In this document: positions 1-6,533 of the stretch, one piece after another | Layout: the number at the start of each line of letters is the position of its first letter | Numbering within the stretch: the stretch's first letter is position 1 | DNA from: Anaerolineaceae bacterium | GTDB taxonomy: Bacteria; Chloroflexota; Anaerolineae; JAAYZQ01 | DNA: 11,479 nt | Assembly: GCA_012514775.1 (NCBI GenBank) | Contig: JAAYZQ010000273.1 | Location: 1-11,479, forward strand | Direction: 5' to 3' | Made by a program: the position numbers and the translations under genes | The notes under the pieces: generated by a model | The model's input: the letters and a program-made list of their open reading frames with translations, nothing else | Databases searched by the model: none | Told to the model about the DNA's origin: nothing

Positions 1-494
1 TCGACGAGGAGGCCGAGGGCGGCATGGCGCTGCTCATGGACCTCATCCGCCAGATCCGCAACGCCCGGGCCGAGTACGAGGTGACGCCCGGCCGGCCCAT
101 CGCGGCAATCATCAGCGCCGGCGACCGCCTGCCAGAGCTGGAGGCGCAGCGGCGGCTCCTCGCCTTCCTGGGCAGGGTGGACGATGCCCAGTTGACGCTG
201 GCCTCGACGCTGGCCGAGAAGCCGCGCCAGGCCGTGGCCCTGGTGGCCCCCGACGGGGTGGAGGCCTACCTGCCCCTGGCCGGCCTGGTGGACCTGGAGC
301 AAGAGACGGCCCGCCTGCAAAAGGCCCTGGACGAGACGCGGCAAGAGATCCGGCGCGCCCATGGGATGCTGGCCAACGAATCGTTCACGTCCAAGGCGCC
401 CGCCCACGTGGTCCAGCAGCAGCGCGACCGCCTGGCGGAGCAGCAAGAGCGCCAGGCCCGCCTGGAGGCGCGGCTGCAAGCCCTGGAGGGCTGA
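1..494 (+). CDS. valS: Valyl-tRNA synthetase, C-terminal part (5' end outside window)
   Basis: This is the last 163 codons of valyl-tRNA synthetase, the cytoplasmic enzyme that charges tRNA-Val. The reading frame is open from base 3, so the gene starts before the window; the ATG at 24 is internal. The first part matches the end of the anticodon-binding domain, with the family pattern of a helix reading MDLIRQIRNARAEYEV followed by PGRPI. The last about 65 residues, from LVDLEQE to the end, are Glu/Arg/Gln-rich heptads. These fit the C-terminal tRNA-binding coiled-coil arm that marks bacterial ValS, including the ANESFTSKAPAHVV segment that resembles the family's 'N.F..KAP..VV' motif. The stop is TGA at 492-494, followed at once by an intrinsic terminator. 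The gene converges on dnaA. Identification is from recognised family motifs; the catalytic HIGH and KMSKS motifs would lie outside the window. Confidence 0.93.
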   Translation, partial: DEEAEGGMALLMDLIRQIRNARAEYEVTPGRPIAAIISAGDRLPELEAQRRLLAFLGRVDDAQLTLASTLAEKPRQAVALVAPDGVEAYLPLAGLVDLEQETARLQKALDETRQEIRRAHGMLANESFTSKAPAHVVQQQRDRLAEQQERQARLEARLQALEG

Positions 495-506
495 GCCACA
501 AACCGC

Positions 507-540
507 CGAGGCCCCACCATCCCGGTGGGGCCTCGTTTTT
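507..540 (+). terminator. Intrinsic terminator of valS
   Basis: A perfect 12-bp GC-rich stem (arms 507-518 and 524-535, loop ATCCC) is followed directly by TTTTT at 536-540. It starts 12 nt after the valS stop codon. On the opposite strand the same hairpin would lie 25 nt beyond the dnaA stop, but only a weak T-rich tract (GGTTTGTGG) follows it there. It may therefore terminate dnaA transcripts partially; the clear direction is +. Confidence 0.92.
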
Positions 541-560
541 CCCTCCCTGGAAGCGGCCGG

Positions 561-1961
561 CTAGCCCTTGCTGTCGGAGAGCGACTCCTTGATGGTCAGC
601 CAGTTGCGCCGCAGATCCTCGTCGCTCTCGATCTGGGCGCCAATCTTCTCACAGCCGTGCAGCACGGTCGTGTGATCTCGCCCGCCCAGCAGCGCGCCTA
701 TCTTTGGCAGGGACGTCTCGGTCACCTCGCGGATGAGGTACATGCACAATTGCCGCGGGACCGATACCTGGCGGCGGCGGCTTGGGCCTGTCAGGTCCTC
801 TTCCTCGAGGCCATAGTGCCTGGCGACGGTGGTCAGGATACGCTCGGGCGATGGAACCGCGCTGTGGGCCATGATTCGATCCAGGGCTGCGTGCGCCACG
901 TCCAGGTCAAGGGGCGTCCGGAACAGGCGCGCGCGAGCCACGACGCAGTTAAAGGCCCCCTCCAGCTCGCGGACGCTGCCCGGGACCTTGCGCGCCACAA
1001 AGGCCAGGACGTCGTCGCTGGCGTAGACGCCCGCCGCCTCGGCCTTGGCGCGGAGGATGGCCATGCGCGTCTCGAAATCAGGTGGCTGCACGTCGGCGAT
1101 GAGCCCCCAGCCCAGGCGCGAGCGCAGCCGGTCCTCCAGGGCCGATAGGGCCCGGGGCGGCCGGTCGCAGGAGAGAATGATCTGCTTGCCCGTGCTGTGG
1201 AGGGCGTTGAACGTGTGAAAGAACTCTTCCTGGGTGCGCTCCTTGCCGATAAAGAACTGCACGTCGTCGAGGAGGAGCAGGTCGTTGTTCCGGTACTTGG
1301 CCCGAAACCGCTTCGTCCGCTGCCCGCGGATGGCGGTGATGAGGTCGTTGGTAAAAGTCTCCGACGAGGTATAGAGCACGGACAGGCCCCGCTTTACGGC
1401 CTCGTGCCCCAGGGCGTGAAGCAGGTGCGTCTTGCCCAGCCCGGCCCCGCCATAGATGAACAGCGGGTTGTAGGCGTGGGCCGGGTTTTCGGCGACGGCC
1501 AGCGAAGCCGAATGGGCCAGGCGATTGCTGGCGGCGACGACAAAGCTGTCAAAGGTATAACGGGGATTCAACACGCAGGAGGGGCGGCCGTTGCCTTCGG
1601 ACGAGGGCCTGTCCTCCGCATCCTCTTCGTCGTGGACCTGTTCAGGCACCAGGGTGAGATAATCTCCGTTTCCCGGACCACGGGCGGTAAAGATAACCTG
1701 AACATTGGGGCCGGCGTGCCGCTCCAGGGTGCCTCTGATGGACGGCAGGAGCCGGTTCTGCAGCCAATCGACGGCGTAGGCATGGCGCACGTGAACGGTA
1801 AACACATCTCCCTGGCAAGCGATGACCTCGGTCCCGCGCAACCAGGTATCAAAGGTGGCGCGTGTCATCTGCAATTCCAGTTCTCCCAGGGCGGCCTGCC
1901 ACTGCTTTTTTGCGGCCCCGAGTGCCCTATCCGGTGTCAAGTCCAGATCCTTGGAACCCAA
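561..1961 (-). CDS. dnaA: Chromosomal replication initiator protein DnaA
   Basis: DnaA is the AAA+ ATPase that binds DnaA boxes and opens the replication origin. With the start chosen here it has 466 residues, the usual family length. Domain I is at about 15-90 (KKQWQAALGELELQM...TFDTWL). A short Glu/Asp-rich linker (domain II) follows. The ATPase domain at about 133-365 carries Walker A GGAGLGKT (171-178), Walker B LLLLDD (228-233) and the SRLGWG arginine-finger/sensor segment. The C-terminal helix-turn-helix holds the DnaA signature GGRDHTTVLHG (about 426-436). The start is uncertain. The frame stays open to an ATG at 2096 (511 residues), but those extra 45 residues match no DnaA domain, contain rare codons (ATA, AGG, AGA), cover a hairpin and have no ribosome-binding site. 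The TTG at 1961 has GGGGGA 4 nt upstream and gives a normal-length protein; a TTG at 1940 is also possible. The stop is TAG at 561-563. No dnaN is adjacent. Confidence 0.95.
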   Translation of the reverse strand: MGSKDLDLTPDRALGAAKKQWQAALGELELQMTRATFDTWLRGTEVIACQGDVFTVHVRHAYAVDWLQNRLLPSIRGTLERHAGPNVQVIFTARGPGNGDYLTLVPEQVHDEEDAEDRPSSEGNGRPSCVLNPRYTFDSFVVAASNRLAHSASLAVAENPAHAYNPLFIYGGAGLGKTHLLHALGHEAVKRGLSVLYTSSETFTNDLITAIRGQRTKRFRAKYRNNDLLLLDDVQFFIGKERTQEEFFHTFNALHSTGKQIILSCDRPPRALSALEDRLRSRLGWGLIADVQPPDFETRMAILRAKAEAAGVYASDDVLAFVARKVPGSVRELEGAFNCVVARARLFRTPLDLDVAHAALDRIMAHSAVPSPERILTTVARHYGLEEEDLTGPSRRRQVSVPRQLCMYLIREVTETSLPKIGALLGGRDHTTVLHGCEKIGAQIESDEDLRRNWLTIKESLSDSKG

Positions 1962-2146
1962 CGCGTCCCCCGTGATAACCGTGTTCTTGCGCGCCCAAGC
2001 AGGCCGTCTGGCCCTCAGGCGCAGTGCCAGGCACCCAGTCTTGTGTGCAGCTCCGTGCACTATGAGCCGGTCATACCGGCTTGATGCTGACGACATATGA
2101 TGGACTGTGAGGTAGAGGAAAGTGAAGGCAATTTATAGGGGTAACA

Positions 2147-2228
2147 GGCCAGAACGCCACACCCGCTTGGAAGTTGTCGCGGTGCACTTCTGGCCGGCAA
2201 CGACATCTTTGTCGCGTGAGGCCGGCAA
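2147..2228. repeat. Short inverted and direct repeats in the dnaA leader
   Basis: Inverted repeat GGCCAGAA (2147-2154) / TTCTGGCC (2188-2195). Direct repeat TTGTCGCG at 2174-2181 and 2209-2216 (35 bp apart). Direct repeat GGCCGGCAA at 2192-2200 and 2220-2228 (28 bp apart). A small hairpin CGACA-TCTT-TGTCG lies at 2201-2214 between the last pair. All are exact matches read from the sequence. They would fall in the 5' untranslated part of the dnaA transcript if the candidate promoter is right. Function is unknown: a folded leader, regulator sites or part of an origin are all possible. Confidence 0.5.
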
Positions 2229-2265
2229 GATGTGTCCTCCTCCCCCTCTGCTACAGTCCACAGCC

Positions 2266-2294
2266 ATTGTAGCAAAGACCGGGGTTTCGCGCAA
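2266..2294 (-). promoter_or_regulatory. Candidate sigma-70 promoter for dnaA
   Basis: On the - strand, TTGCGC (2294-2289) and TACAAT (2271-2266) are separated by exactly 17 nt. The -10 matches consensus at 5 of 6 positions, the -35 at 3 of 6. The start site would fall near 2258, giving a leader of about 160 nt to the ATG at 2096 or about 300 nt to the preferred TTG at 1961. It is the best match found in this gap, but it is unproven. Confidence 0.4.
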
Positions 2295-2453
2295 GGGCCA
2301 GTCGCGCCCCGACGGGCGGATAGTCGTTGGTGCAAAACCGCGGGCAATCCAGATCTAGGGCGGCGGGAGTTTCGGCGCGCTATATCTTGTGTTCTGAATC
2401 CGCCTGTCCGGACCTAATCTTAAGATTTCGGCTCTACCCGGATTTAATTCAGC

Positions 2454-3293
2454 TTACGTCAAGGGGATGCCGGCCAACTGCCGGCCCGTGCGGCGCAGGT
2501 TGTGGCGGACGGCGCCCAGGGGAGCTTCCAACGGCGCGGCCAGGAACAGGCACAGGTTGCCGGGCAAGGACAGCATGTACAACCGGAACGAGTCGCTCTC
2601 GAACATGTTGTGCTCAAAGGGCACGTCGGGTTGGCCGAGAAGGCGCCCCAGGCGCTGCGCCGCGCGCAGGGCCGCCAGGCACGGCTCGGCCAGTGACTCG
2701 GCCGTGCCCTTGCCCCGGCTGCCCACCTGGGCCACGACGTGGCCGCCGCCCTGCATGGACAGGACCGCCACCAGGTCGGCCCGCGTTTCGCGGGCCAGCT
2801 CCAGCAGGAGCGACTGGACGCGCGAGGCCGGCGGGGCATCGCCCGCCCGCGCACCGGGGCGCGACGCCGCCGGCGGGGCTGCGGGTGTGGTGGCGGGCGC
2901 CGGGGCCGCGGGTGGCCCGGCAGCGAGGGGCACCGACAGGGCCGCCTGGATGCGCGGCAGCAGGTCGTCGGCGAAAAACGGCTTGGACAGCGTGCCCTGG
3001 ATGTTCAGCTCGTGGGCCTCGGGAGGAACGGCCTGGCCCATGAGGGGAATCAACACCAGGCGCATGCCGGGCAGCACCCGCCGGATGCGGCGGATGAGCT
3101 CGCGGTAGTCCATCTCTTCGGGATCCAGGTCCATGTCCACGATGGTCAGATCGAAGCGGTCCCTCTCCAGGGCCGCCAGGGCGCTGCTGCCCCCGGGCGC
3201 GACGCGCACGTGATAGCCGCCCTCGGTCTCGAGCATCTCCTGGAGCATGGTGGCAAAGGCCGCGTTCCCGTCGACGACCAACATCTTTATCAC
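2454..3293 (-). CDS. Degenerate response-regulator receiver fused to a roadblock/LC7-like domain
   Basis: Predicted cytoplasmic protein of 279 residues. Residues 1-120 have the receiver (CheY-like) pattern: LVVD at 5-8, candidate phospho-acceptor D53 in IVDMDLDP, and the conserved lysine K104 in LSKPF. Two receiver positions are changed: the second acidic residue after D8 is Gly, and the usual Thr/Ser at the end of strand 4 is Pro83. Phosphorylation or its output may therefore be weak or lost. A Pro/Ala-rich linker (about 122-157) leads to a C-terminal domain (158-279) with the roadblock/LC7 pattern (helix, then ADLVAVLSM..GGHVVAQVG, helix, FRLYMLSLPGNLCLFLAA, helix). That fold dimerises and often regulates small Ras-like GTPases; no GTPase is in the window. 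The GTG at 3293 was chosen because GGAGG (3305-3301) sits 7 nt upstream and touches the previous gene's stop. An in-frame ATG lies further upstream at 3332 but inside that gene. Last gene of a likely three-gene operon. The roadblock call is by pattern, not alignment. Confidence 0.75.
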   Translation of the reverse strand: MIKMLVVDGNAAFATMLQEMLETEGGYHVRVAPGGSSALAALERDRFDLTIVDMDLDPEEMDYRELIRRIRRVLPGMRLVLIPLMGQAVPPEAHELNIQGTLSKPFFADDLLPRIQAALSVPLAAGPPAAPAPATTPAAPPAASRPGARAGDAPPASRVQSLLLELARETRADLVAVLSMQGGGHVVAQVGSRGKGTAESLAEPCLAALRAAQRLGRLLGQPDVPFEHNMFESDSFRLYMLSLPGNLCLFLAAPLEAPLGAVRHNLRRTGRQLAGIPLT

Positions 3294-3304
3294 CGTCTCG
3301 CCTC

Positions 3305-5482
3305 CTATCCCTGCCCCGGGCTCAACATCCACGACACCGTGTTCAGAACCAGTCGCGATTTTGCCGGCTCGGGCAGCAGATAGATGGGAAAGCCGGCAAA
3401 CACCACCCGCGTGTTGCTGACGGCGTCGGACATGACGGCCAGGGAGGGCACACCGCTCGCCTCGCTTCCCGGCCCCCGGACCAGGACCACGTCGGTCTCG
3501 TCATCGGCCAGGTCCGTCAGGACGTCGATCTCGTATTCGCTGCCCGAGGGCGCCTCGACAAAGGGGATCACCTCGCCGGCGCCAAAGCCCTGGGCCAGGG
3601 GATGAGAGGCGTCCTCGACCTGGAGGTCGCGCTGCACTGCCTGTTCGTCGGCGCTGCCGATGTAGGCGCCCGAGACCAGCACCGGGATCTCCTCGAGCAT
3701 AAGGGCAAAGAGCAGCCCGCTCTCCGCCTCGCCAAAGGCATCCGGAAAGTCCCCCGCCGTCCAGATGACCAGGTCATGGTCCCGCAGGTCGGCGACCTGG
3801 GGCGTCCCATCCTCGGCCTTGCTCCAGGTGGTCACCGCAAAGTGCTCCTCCAGGATGCGCTGAAAGTCGTCAACCCCGGTCATACTGTCGTAGCGGCCCT
3901 CGCCCGTATCGAGGGAGATGACCATGATGCTGGCGCCCGCGCCGGCCGGCGGCTCCTCGCCTCCCGGCACAGCCGGCTCCTCCTCGCCCTCCGGCGAGGC
4001 CGGCTCCTCCCCGGCTTCCGGCGGCTCTTCCCGCTCGTCGGGGGTTTCAGCCTCTTCTACGGGGCACAGGGCCAGCTCGCCATCCTGGCCGAACAGGCAG
4101 CCCTCCAGGTCGCCCGCGGCCAGGCGCTCGACCAGGCTGCCCAGCGTCTCCTCGCCGCCGGCCAGGATCAGCAGCACCTGCCGGTCGCCCTCCTCCTGGA
4201 GGGCCAGCAGGGCACTGCCCCTGGCCGGGATCTGTCCCACGCCCTCGATCTCGATGCGATCCACGGCGGGCTCGGCGTCCTCGCCGTCGTCCTCCGCTGC
4301 GCGCTCCTCGCCGTCCTCCTCCATCTCGCCGGTCGGCGAGACGACCAGCGAGACCCCAAGATCCGAAAGGTAAGGCCCGGCCTCGCCGGCCCTTTCAAAG
4401 AGGCCCAGGAGCACCGTGTCGCGGCCCCCGTCCTCCTCCGCCCGCAGCGCCGGCCGCAGGCCCCGCTCGCCCAGGAGATCCTGAAGGTCACTCGCCGCCG
4501 ATATCACGTCGGCCTTCAGGAGGGGTTCGCCGGCATAGACCAGATCCACCTCGTCGTCGAAAAAGAACGGAAAGTCCTCCAGCTCGTAGCGGCGCTCGGC
4601 GCCAGCGAGCAAGTCGGCGATGTTGGCGATGAAACGGTCGTTGTCGTAGAGGGTGTTGTAGGGCTCCTGCAGGAACGACAGGTCACCCAGGCCCAGCACC
4701 TGCCCGCCGGCTGCCAGGGCGGCGACGGTCAGGCTGCCCGTGCGCTCGCTGCTGCTGGAGCGCGTCTCTCCCCCGGCCCACACCAGGGCCCCTTCCTCGG
4801 CGGAGGCGATAGAGTGCGTGCCCGGCAGCACAACCTGTTCCAGCCCTTCGGTGAGGGGGTGCGAGGCAAAGTCGGTCAGGCGGATGTGGCGATAGTTGCC
4901 CTCGTTGTCCAGCGTGTTGTACAGGTAGTCGGACTGAAAGAACAGGCCAAAGCGGGCCGCCAGGTCGTTGATGTGCGCCGCGTCGGCGTCCAGCGCCGAA
5001 AAGGACCCCCACTCGTCGTACAGCACGTCGTAGCGCGACGGATCGGTGATCAGCAGCAGCCGGCCGCCCTTCTCCACGAACCTGGCCACCTCCTCGATCT
5101 CGCCGGCTTTCCACGGGGTCCCGGGCGAGGCGATGATGAGCGCCCGGGCATAGCGCAGGCAGTCGCCCAGTTTGGCGGCGTCGGCCAGGGGCTCCAGGCT
5201 CTGCCCGCGGGTCGCCAGCCGGGCCTGGAGGACGGCCAGTTCGGACGTCCGCACGCGGTTGTCGTGAGCCTGATCCACCACGACGATGCCCGGCGTGGCG
5301 GCCCCTGGTTCATCCTGAAAGTCCCGGGCTGCGAGGGCGGGCTCGACAACCTGCGACAGATCCGGCTGTGCGATGGCCGGCCGCCGGCTGCCCGCTCCCA
5401 GATCGTAGTGATAGAGCCAGCGGGCGGCAAGGGGCAGGAGGAGCAGCGCCACGGCGATGAGCACGAAGGCAAGCTTTTTCAC
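3305..5482 (-). CDS. Exported membrane-anchored protein with two GATase-like/DUF4350-like domains
   Basis: About 725 residues, function unknown. Residues 1-25 (Lys-Lys then FVLIAVALLLLPLA) form an uncleaved signal anchor, so the bulk should face outward. An N-terminal domain at about 62-297 has an alternating alpha/beta pattern with GGRLLLITDP (139-148) and GLGDLSFLQEPYN...DNDRFIANIADLL (264-293), resembling DUF4350 and the amidotransferase-like domains of GldG-type proteins. A middle part holds an Asp/Glu-rich stretch (about 386-410). A Pro/Glu/Gly-rich linker (about 476-516) precedes a second alpha/beta domain (518-725) that ends VVFAGFPIYLL...LVLNTVSWML, again amidotransferase-like. I see no Cys-His-Glu amidotransferase triad, so a structural or binding role is more likely than catalysis. 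The GTG at 5482 has GAGG 8 nt upstream; a GTG at 5491 is the alternative and adds three residues. The gene follows the S49 peptidase by 24 nt and precedes the receiver/roadblock gene by 11 nt. Confidence 0.72.
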   Translation of the reverse strand: MKKLAFVLIAVALLLLPLAARWLYHYDLGAGSRRPAIAQPDLSQVVEPALAARDFQDEPGAATPGIVVVDQAHDNRVRTSELAVLQARLATRGQSLEPLADAAKLGDCLRYARALIIASPGTPWKAGEIEEVARFVEKGGRLLLITDPSRYDVLYDEWGSFSALDADAAHINDLAARFGLFFQSDYLYNTLDNEGNYRHIRLTDFASHPLTEGLEQVVLPGTHSIASAEEGALVWAGGETRSSSSERTGSLTVAALAAGGQVLGLGDLSFLQEPYNTLYDNDRFIANIADLLAGAERRYELEDFPFFFDDEVDLVYAGEPLLKADVISAASDLQDLLGERGLRPALRAEEDGGRDTVLLGLFERAGEAGPYLSDLGVSLVVSPTGEMEEDGEERAAEDDGEDAEPAVDRIEIEGVGQIPARGSALLALQEEGDRQVLLILAGGEETLGSLVERLAAGDLEGCLFGQDGELALCPVEEAETPDEREEPPEAGEEPASPEGEEEPAVPGGEEPPAGAGASIMVISLDTGEGRYDSMTGVDDFQRILEEHFAVTTWSKAEDGTPQVADLRDHDLVIWTAGDFPDAFGEAESGLLFALMLEEIPVLVSGAYIGSADEQAVQRDLQVEDASHPLAQGFGAGEVIPFVEAPSGSEYEIDVLTDLADDETDVVLVRGPGSEASGVPSLAVMSDAVSNTRVVFAGFPIYLLPEPAKSRLVLNTVSWMLSPGQG

Positions 5483-5506
5483 AGTTCGCACCTCAATCCC
5501 GCCCCG

Positions 5507-6355
5507 TCAGGGCAGGGGATCCACGTAGCGGTAGTAAAAGCCGGGCAGCAAATTCTCGGGAGGGGCAGCCAGGACCGCAGCGGTCTTGACCCCCTCTAGC
5601 CGCAGGCCAAAGATGTCCATGGCCTCGGGTAGCTCGGGTGTCAGGTCCACCACCTCGTAGCGGCGCAGGCCGGCCAGGCGCGCCGCCGCCCGTATGGCGT
5701 CGGAGCGCGAGCCGACCTCGTCCACCAGGCCCATCTGTTGGGCGCGCAGCCCAACGTAGACGTTCCCCTCCGAAAGCACCTCGGGCGTCACCTGGAGCCG
5801 GTCTCCGCGCTGCGCGAGGATGGCCGCCAGGAACGTCTGTTTCAGCATCTCGATCTGGCGGATGGCGTCCATGTGCGAGCCGCCCGACAGCTTGAACGGC
5901 CCGCTGGTGATGATCTTTTCGTCCACCACGTCGGGATCGGGCAGGATCGAGATGACGCCGATGTTGCCCACCGTCGAGCCCGGCTTGGCATAGATGGCGT
6001 CGGCCGCGGCGGCCAGGTAATAGGCGCCGCTGGCCGCCATCTCGCCGATGGAGGCCACCACCGGCCTTTCCCGGCGCAGGGCCAGGACCTGGTAGTACAG
6101 GTCCTCGCTGGCCGTTACCTCTCCCCCGGGGCTGCTGATATCGAGCACCACGGCGCGCACGGCCCGGTCCTGGGCCACCTGGTCCAGGGCGTCGCGCAGG
6201 ACCGTGGCGTAGGAGCCCCAGATGTCGCCCTCTACGCGCACCACGGCCACCTGGGGAGCCGGGAGCAGGAAAAACGAAAGGAGGACGCCGGCCGCCAGCA
6301 GGACCAGCAGCCCGACGGCCAGGAGCAACCCACGAAGTGCCAAGCGCCTGTTCAT
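5507..6355 (-). CDS. sppA: Signal peptide peptidase SppA-type S49 family serine protease
   Basis: A 282-residue membrane-bound serine protease of the short SppA type, which degrades leftover signal peptides or other membrane-associated peptides on the outer face of the membrane. Residues 7-31 are a signal anchor. The S49 core is clear: SPGG (75-78), nucleophile Ser109 in MAASGAYYLA, the STVGNIGVIS strand (127-136), and Lys155 in SGPFKLSGG, which aligns with the catalytic lysine of the Ser/Lys dyad in short SppA enzymes. NVYVGLRAQQMGLVDEVG (199-216) matches the family's C-terminal 'G..A...GLVDE.G' motif. The ATG at 6355 has GAGG 4 nt upstream. First gene of a - strand operon with a promoter at 6391-6419, it is divergent from the LacI regulator. 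Family and active site are seen; the substrate is not known, and a role specific to the two downstream genes is possible. Confidence 0.9.
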   Translation of the reverse strand: MNRRLALRGLLLAVGLLVLLAAGVLLSFFLLPAPQVAVVRVEGDIWGSYATVLRDALDQVAQDRAVRAVVLDISSPGGEVTASEDLYYQVLALRRERPVVASIGEMAASGAYYLAAAADAIYAKPGSTVGNIGVISILPDPDVVDEKIITSGPFKLSGGSHMDAIRQIEMLKQTFLAAILAQRGDRLQVTPEVLSEGNVYVGLRAQQMGLVDEVGSRSDAIRAAARLAGLRRYEVVDLTPELPEAMDIFGLRLEGVKTAAVLAAPPENLLPGFYYRYVDPLP

Positions 6356-6390
6356 GCCACCTCACAATCCATCCAACGTGGTGTGCCTCG

Positions 6391-6419
6391 ATTATACCAC
6401 ATATAGCCGCGAATAGAAA
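6391..6419 (-). promoter_or_regulatory. Extended -10 promoter of the sppA operon
   Basis: On the - strand, TGGTATAAT (6399-6391) is a perfect -10 with the TGn extension. A weak -35, TTTCTA (6419-6414), stands 17 nt upstream. The start site should be near 6384, leaving a leader of about 30 nt to the sppA ATG. Its -35 lies only 7 bp from the -35 of the divergent lacI-type promoter, so the two compete for space. Confidence 0.75.
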
Positions 6420-6426
6420 CTGGGTA

Positions 6427-6455
6427 TTGACAATAGAACAGGAACGTGGTATAAT
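6427..6455 (+). promoter_or_regulatory. Full-consensus sigma-70 promoter of the LacI-family regulator
   Basis: TTGACA at 6427-6432 and TATAAT at 6450-6455 match consensus at all 12 positions with the ideal 17-bp spacer. A TGG before the -10 gives the extended -10 element. The start site falls near 6462, within the palindrome that follows. The regulator's ATG is about 70 nt downstream. Confidence 0.9.
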
Positions 6456-6467
6456 TTAATCGATTAA
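6456..6467. promoter_or_regulatory. Probable LacI-family operator (autoregulation)
   Basis: TTAATCGATTAA is a perfect 12-bp palindrome with the central CG step usual in LacI-family operators. It abuts the -10 box and covers the predicted start site, so bound repressor would block the promoter. The regulator encoded just downstream is the obvious ligand. Palindrome and position are seen; binding is inferred. Confidence 0.7.
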
Positions 6468-6533
6468 CCAAGACCGGTTGTTGTGTTGCTTGGCACTGCT
6501 CCGGCATTGCACTGGCTACGCTTGAGGGAAGAG

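Larger units (their letters stand above)
1962..2453. other. dnaA upstream region, no convincing gene
   Basis: This stretch lies between the end of the receiver/roadblock gene and the preferred dnaA start. Small open frames exist on both strands, but none has a ribosome-binding site or recognisable protein. What can be seen: a 7-bp-arm hairpin AGCCGGT-CAT-ACCGGCT at 2065-2081; a repeat cluster at 2147-2228; a candidate - strand promoter at 2266-2294; an 8-bp palindrome GTCCGGAC at 2406-2413; and a 12-bp palindrome AATCTTAAGATT at 2416-2427 inside a low-GC patch (2387-2456). No canonical TTATNCACA DnaA boxes were found, and no clear terminator for the upstream gene. Confidence 0.6.

Noticed and set aside
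2416..2427. AATCTTAAGATT palindrome as a terminator for the receiver/roadblock gene.
   Set aside because: The stem is AT-rich and has no loop or T-tract, so it does not look like an intrinsic terminator.
2097..2453. A replication origin with DnaA boxes upstream of dnaA.
   Set aside because: No TTATNCACA copy is present. The closest string (CAGTCCACA at 2254-2262) differs from the TTGTCCACA variant at two of nine positions and is alone, so an oriC call is not supported.
3602..5599. A 665-codon + strand open frame opposite the membrane-anchored protein.
   Set aside because: Antisense shadow of a GC-rich gene with a signal anchor and tight operon spacing. The translated shadow is His/Gln/Arg-rich with no domain.
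5493..6365. A 290-codon open frame on the same strand as sppA in another frame.
   Set aside because: Gly/Arg/Pro-rich out-of-frame translation, whereas the other frame shows the complete S49 active-site motifs.
6483..6533. N-terminal extension of the regulator from GTG at 6483.
   Set aside because: No ribosome-binding site there, and the added residues precede a normal LacI-family N-terminus that has a good Shine-Dalgarno sequence of its own.
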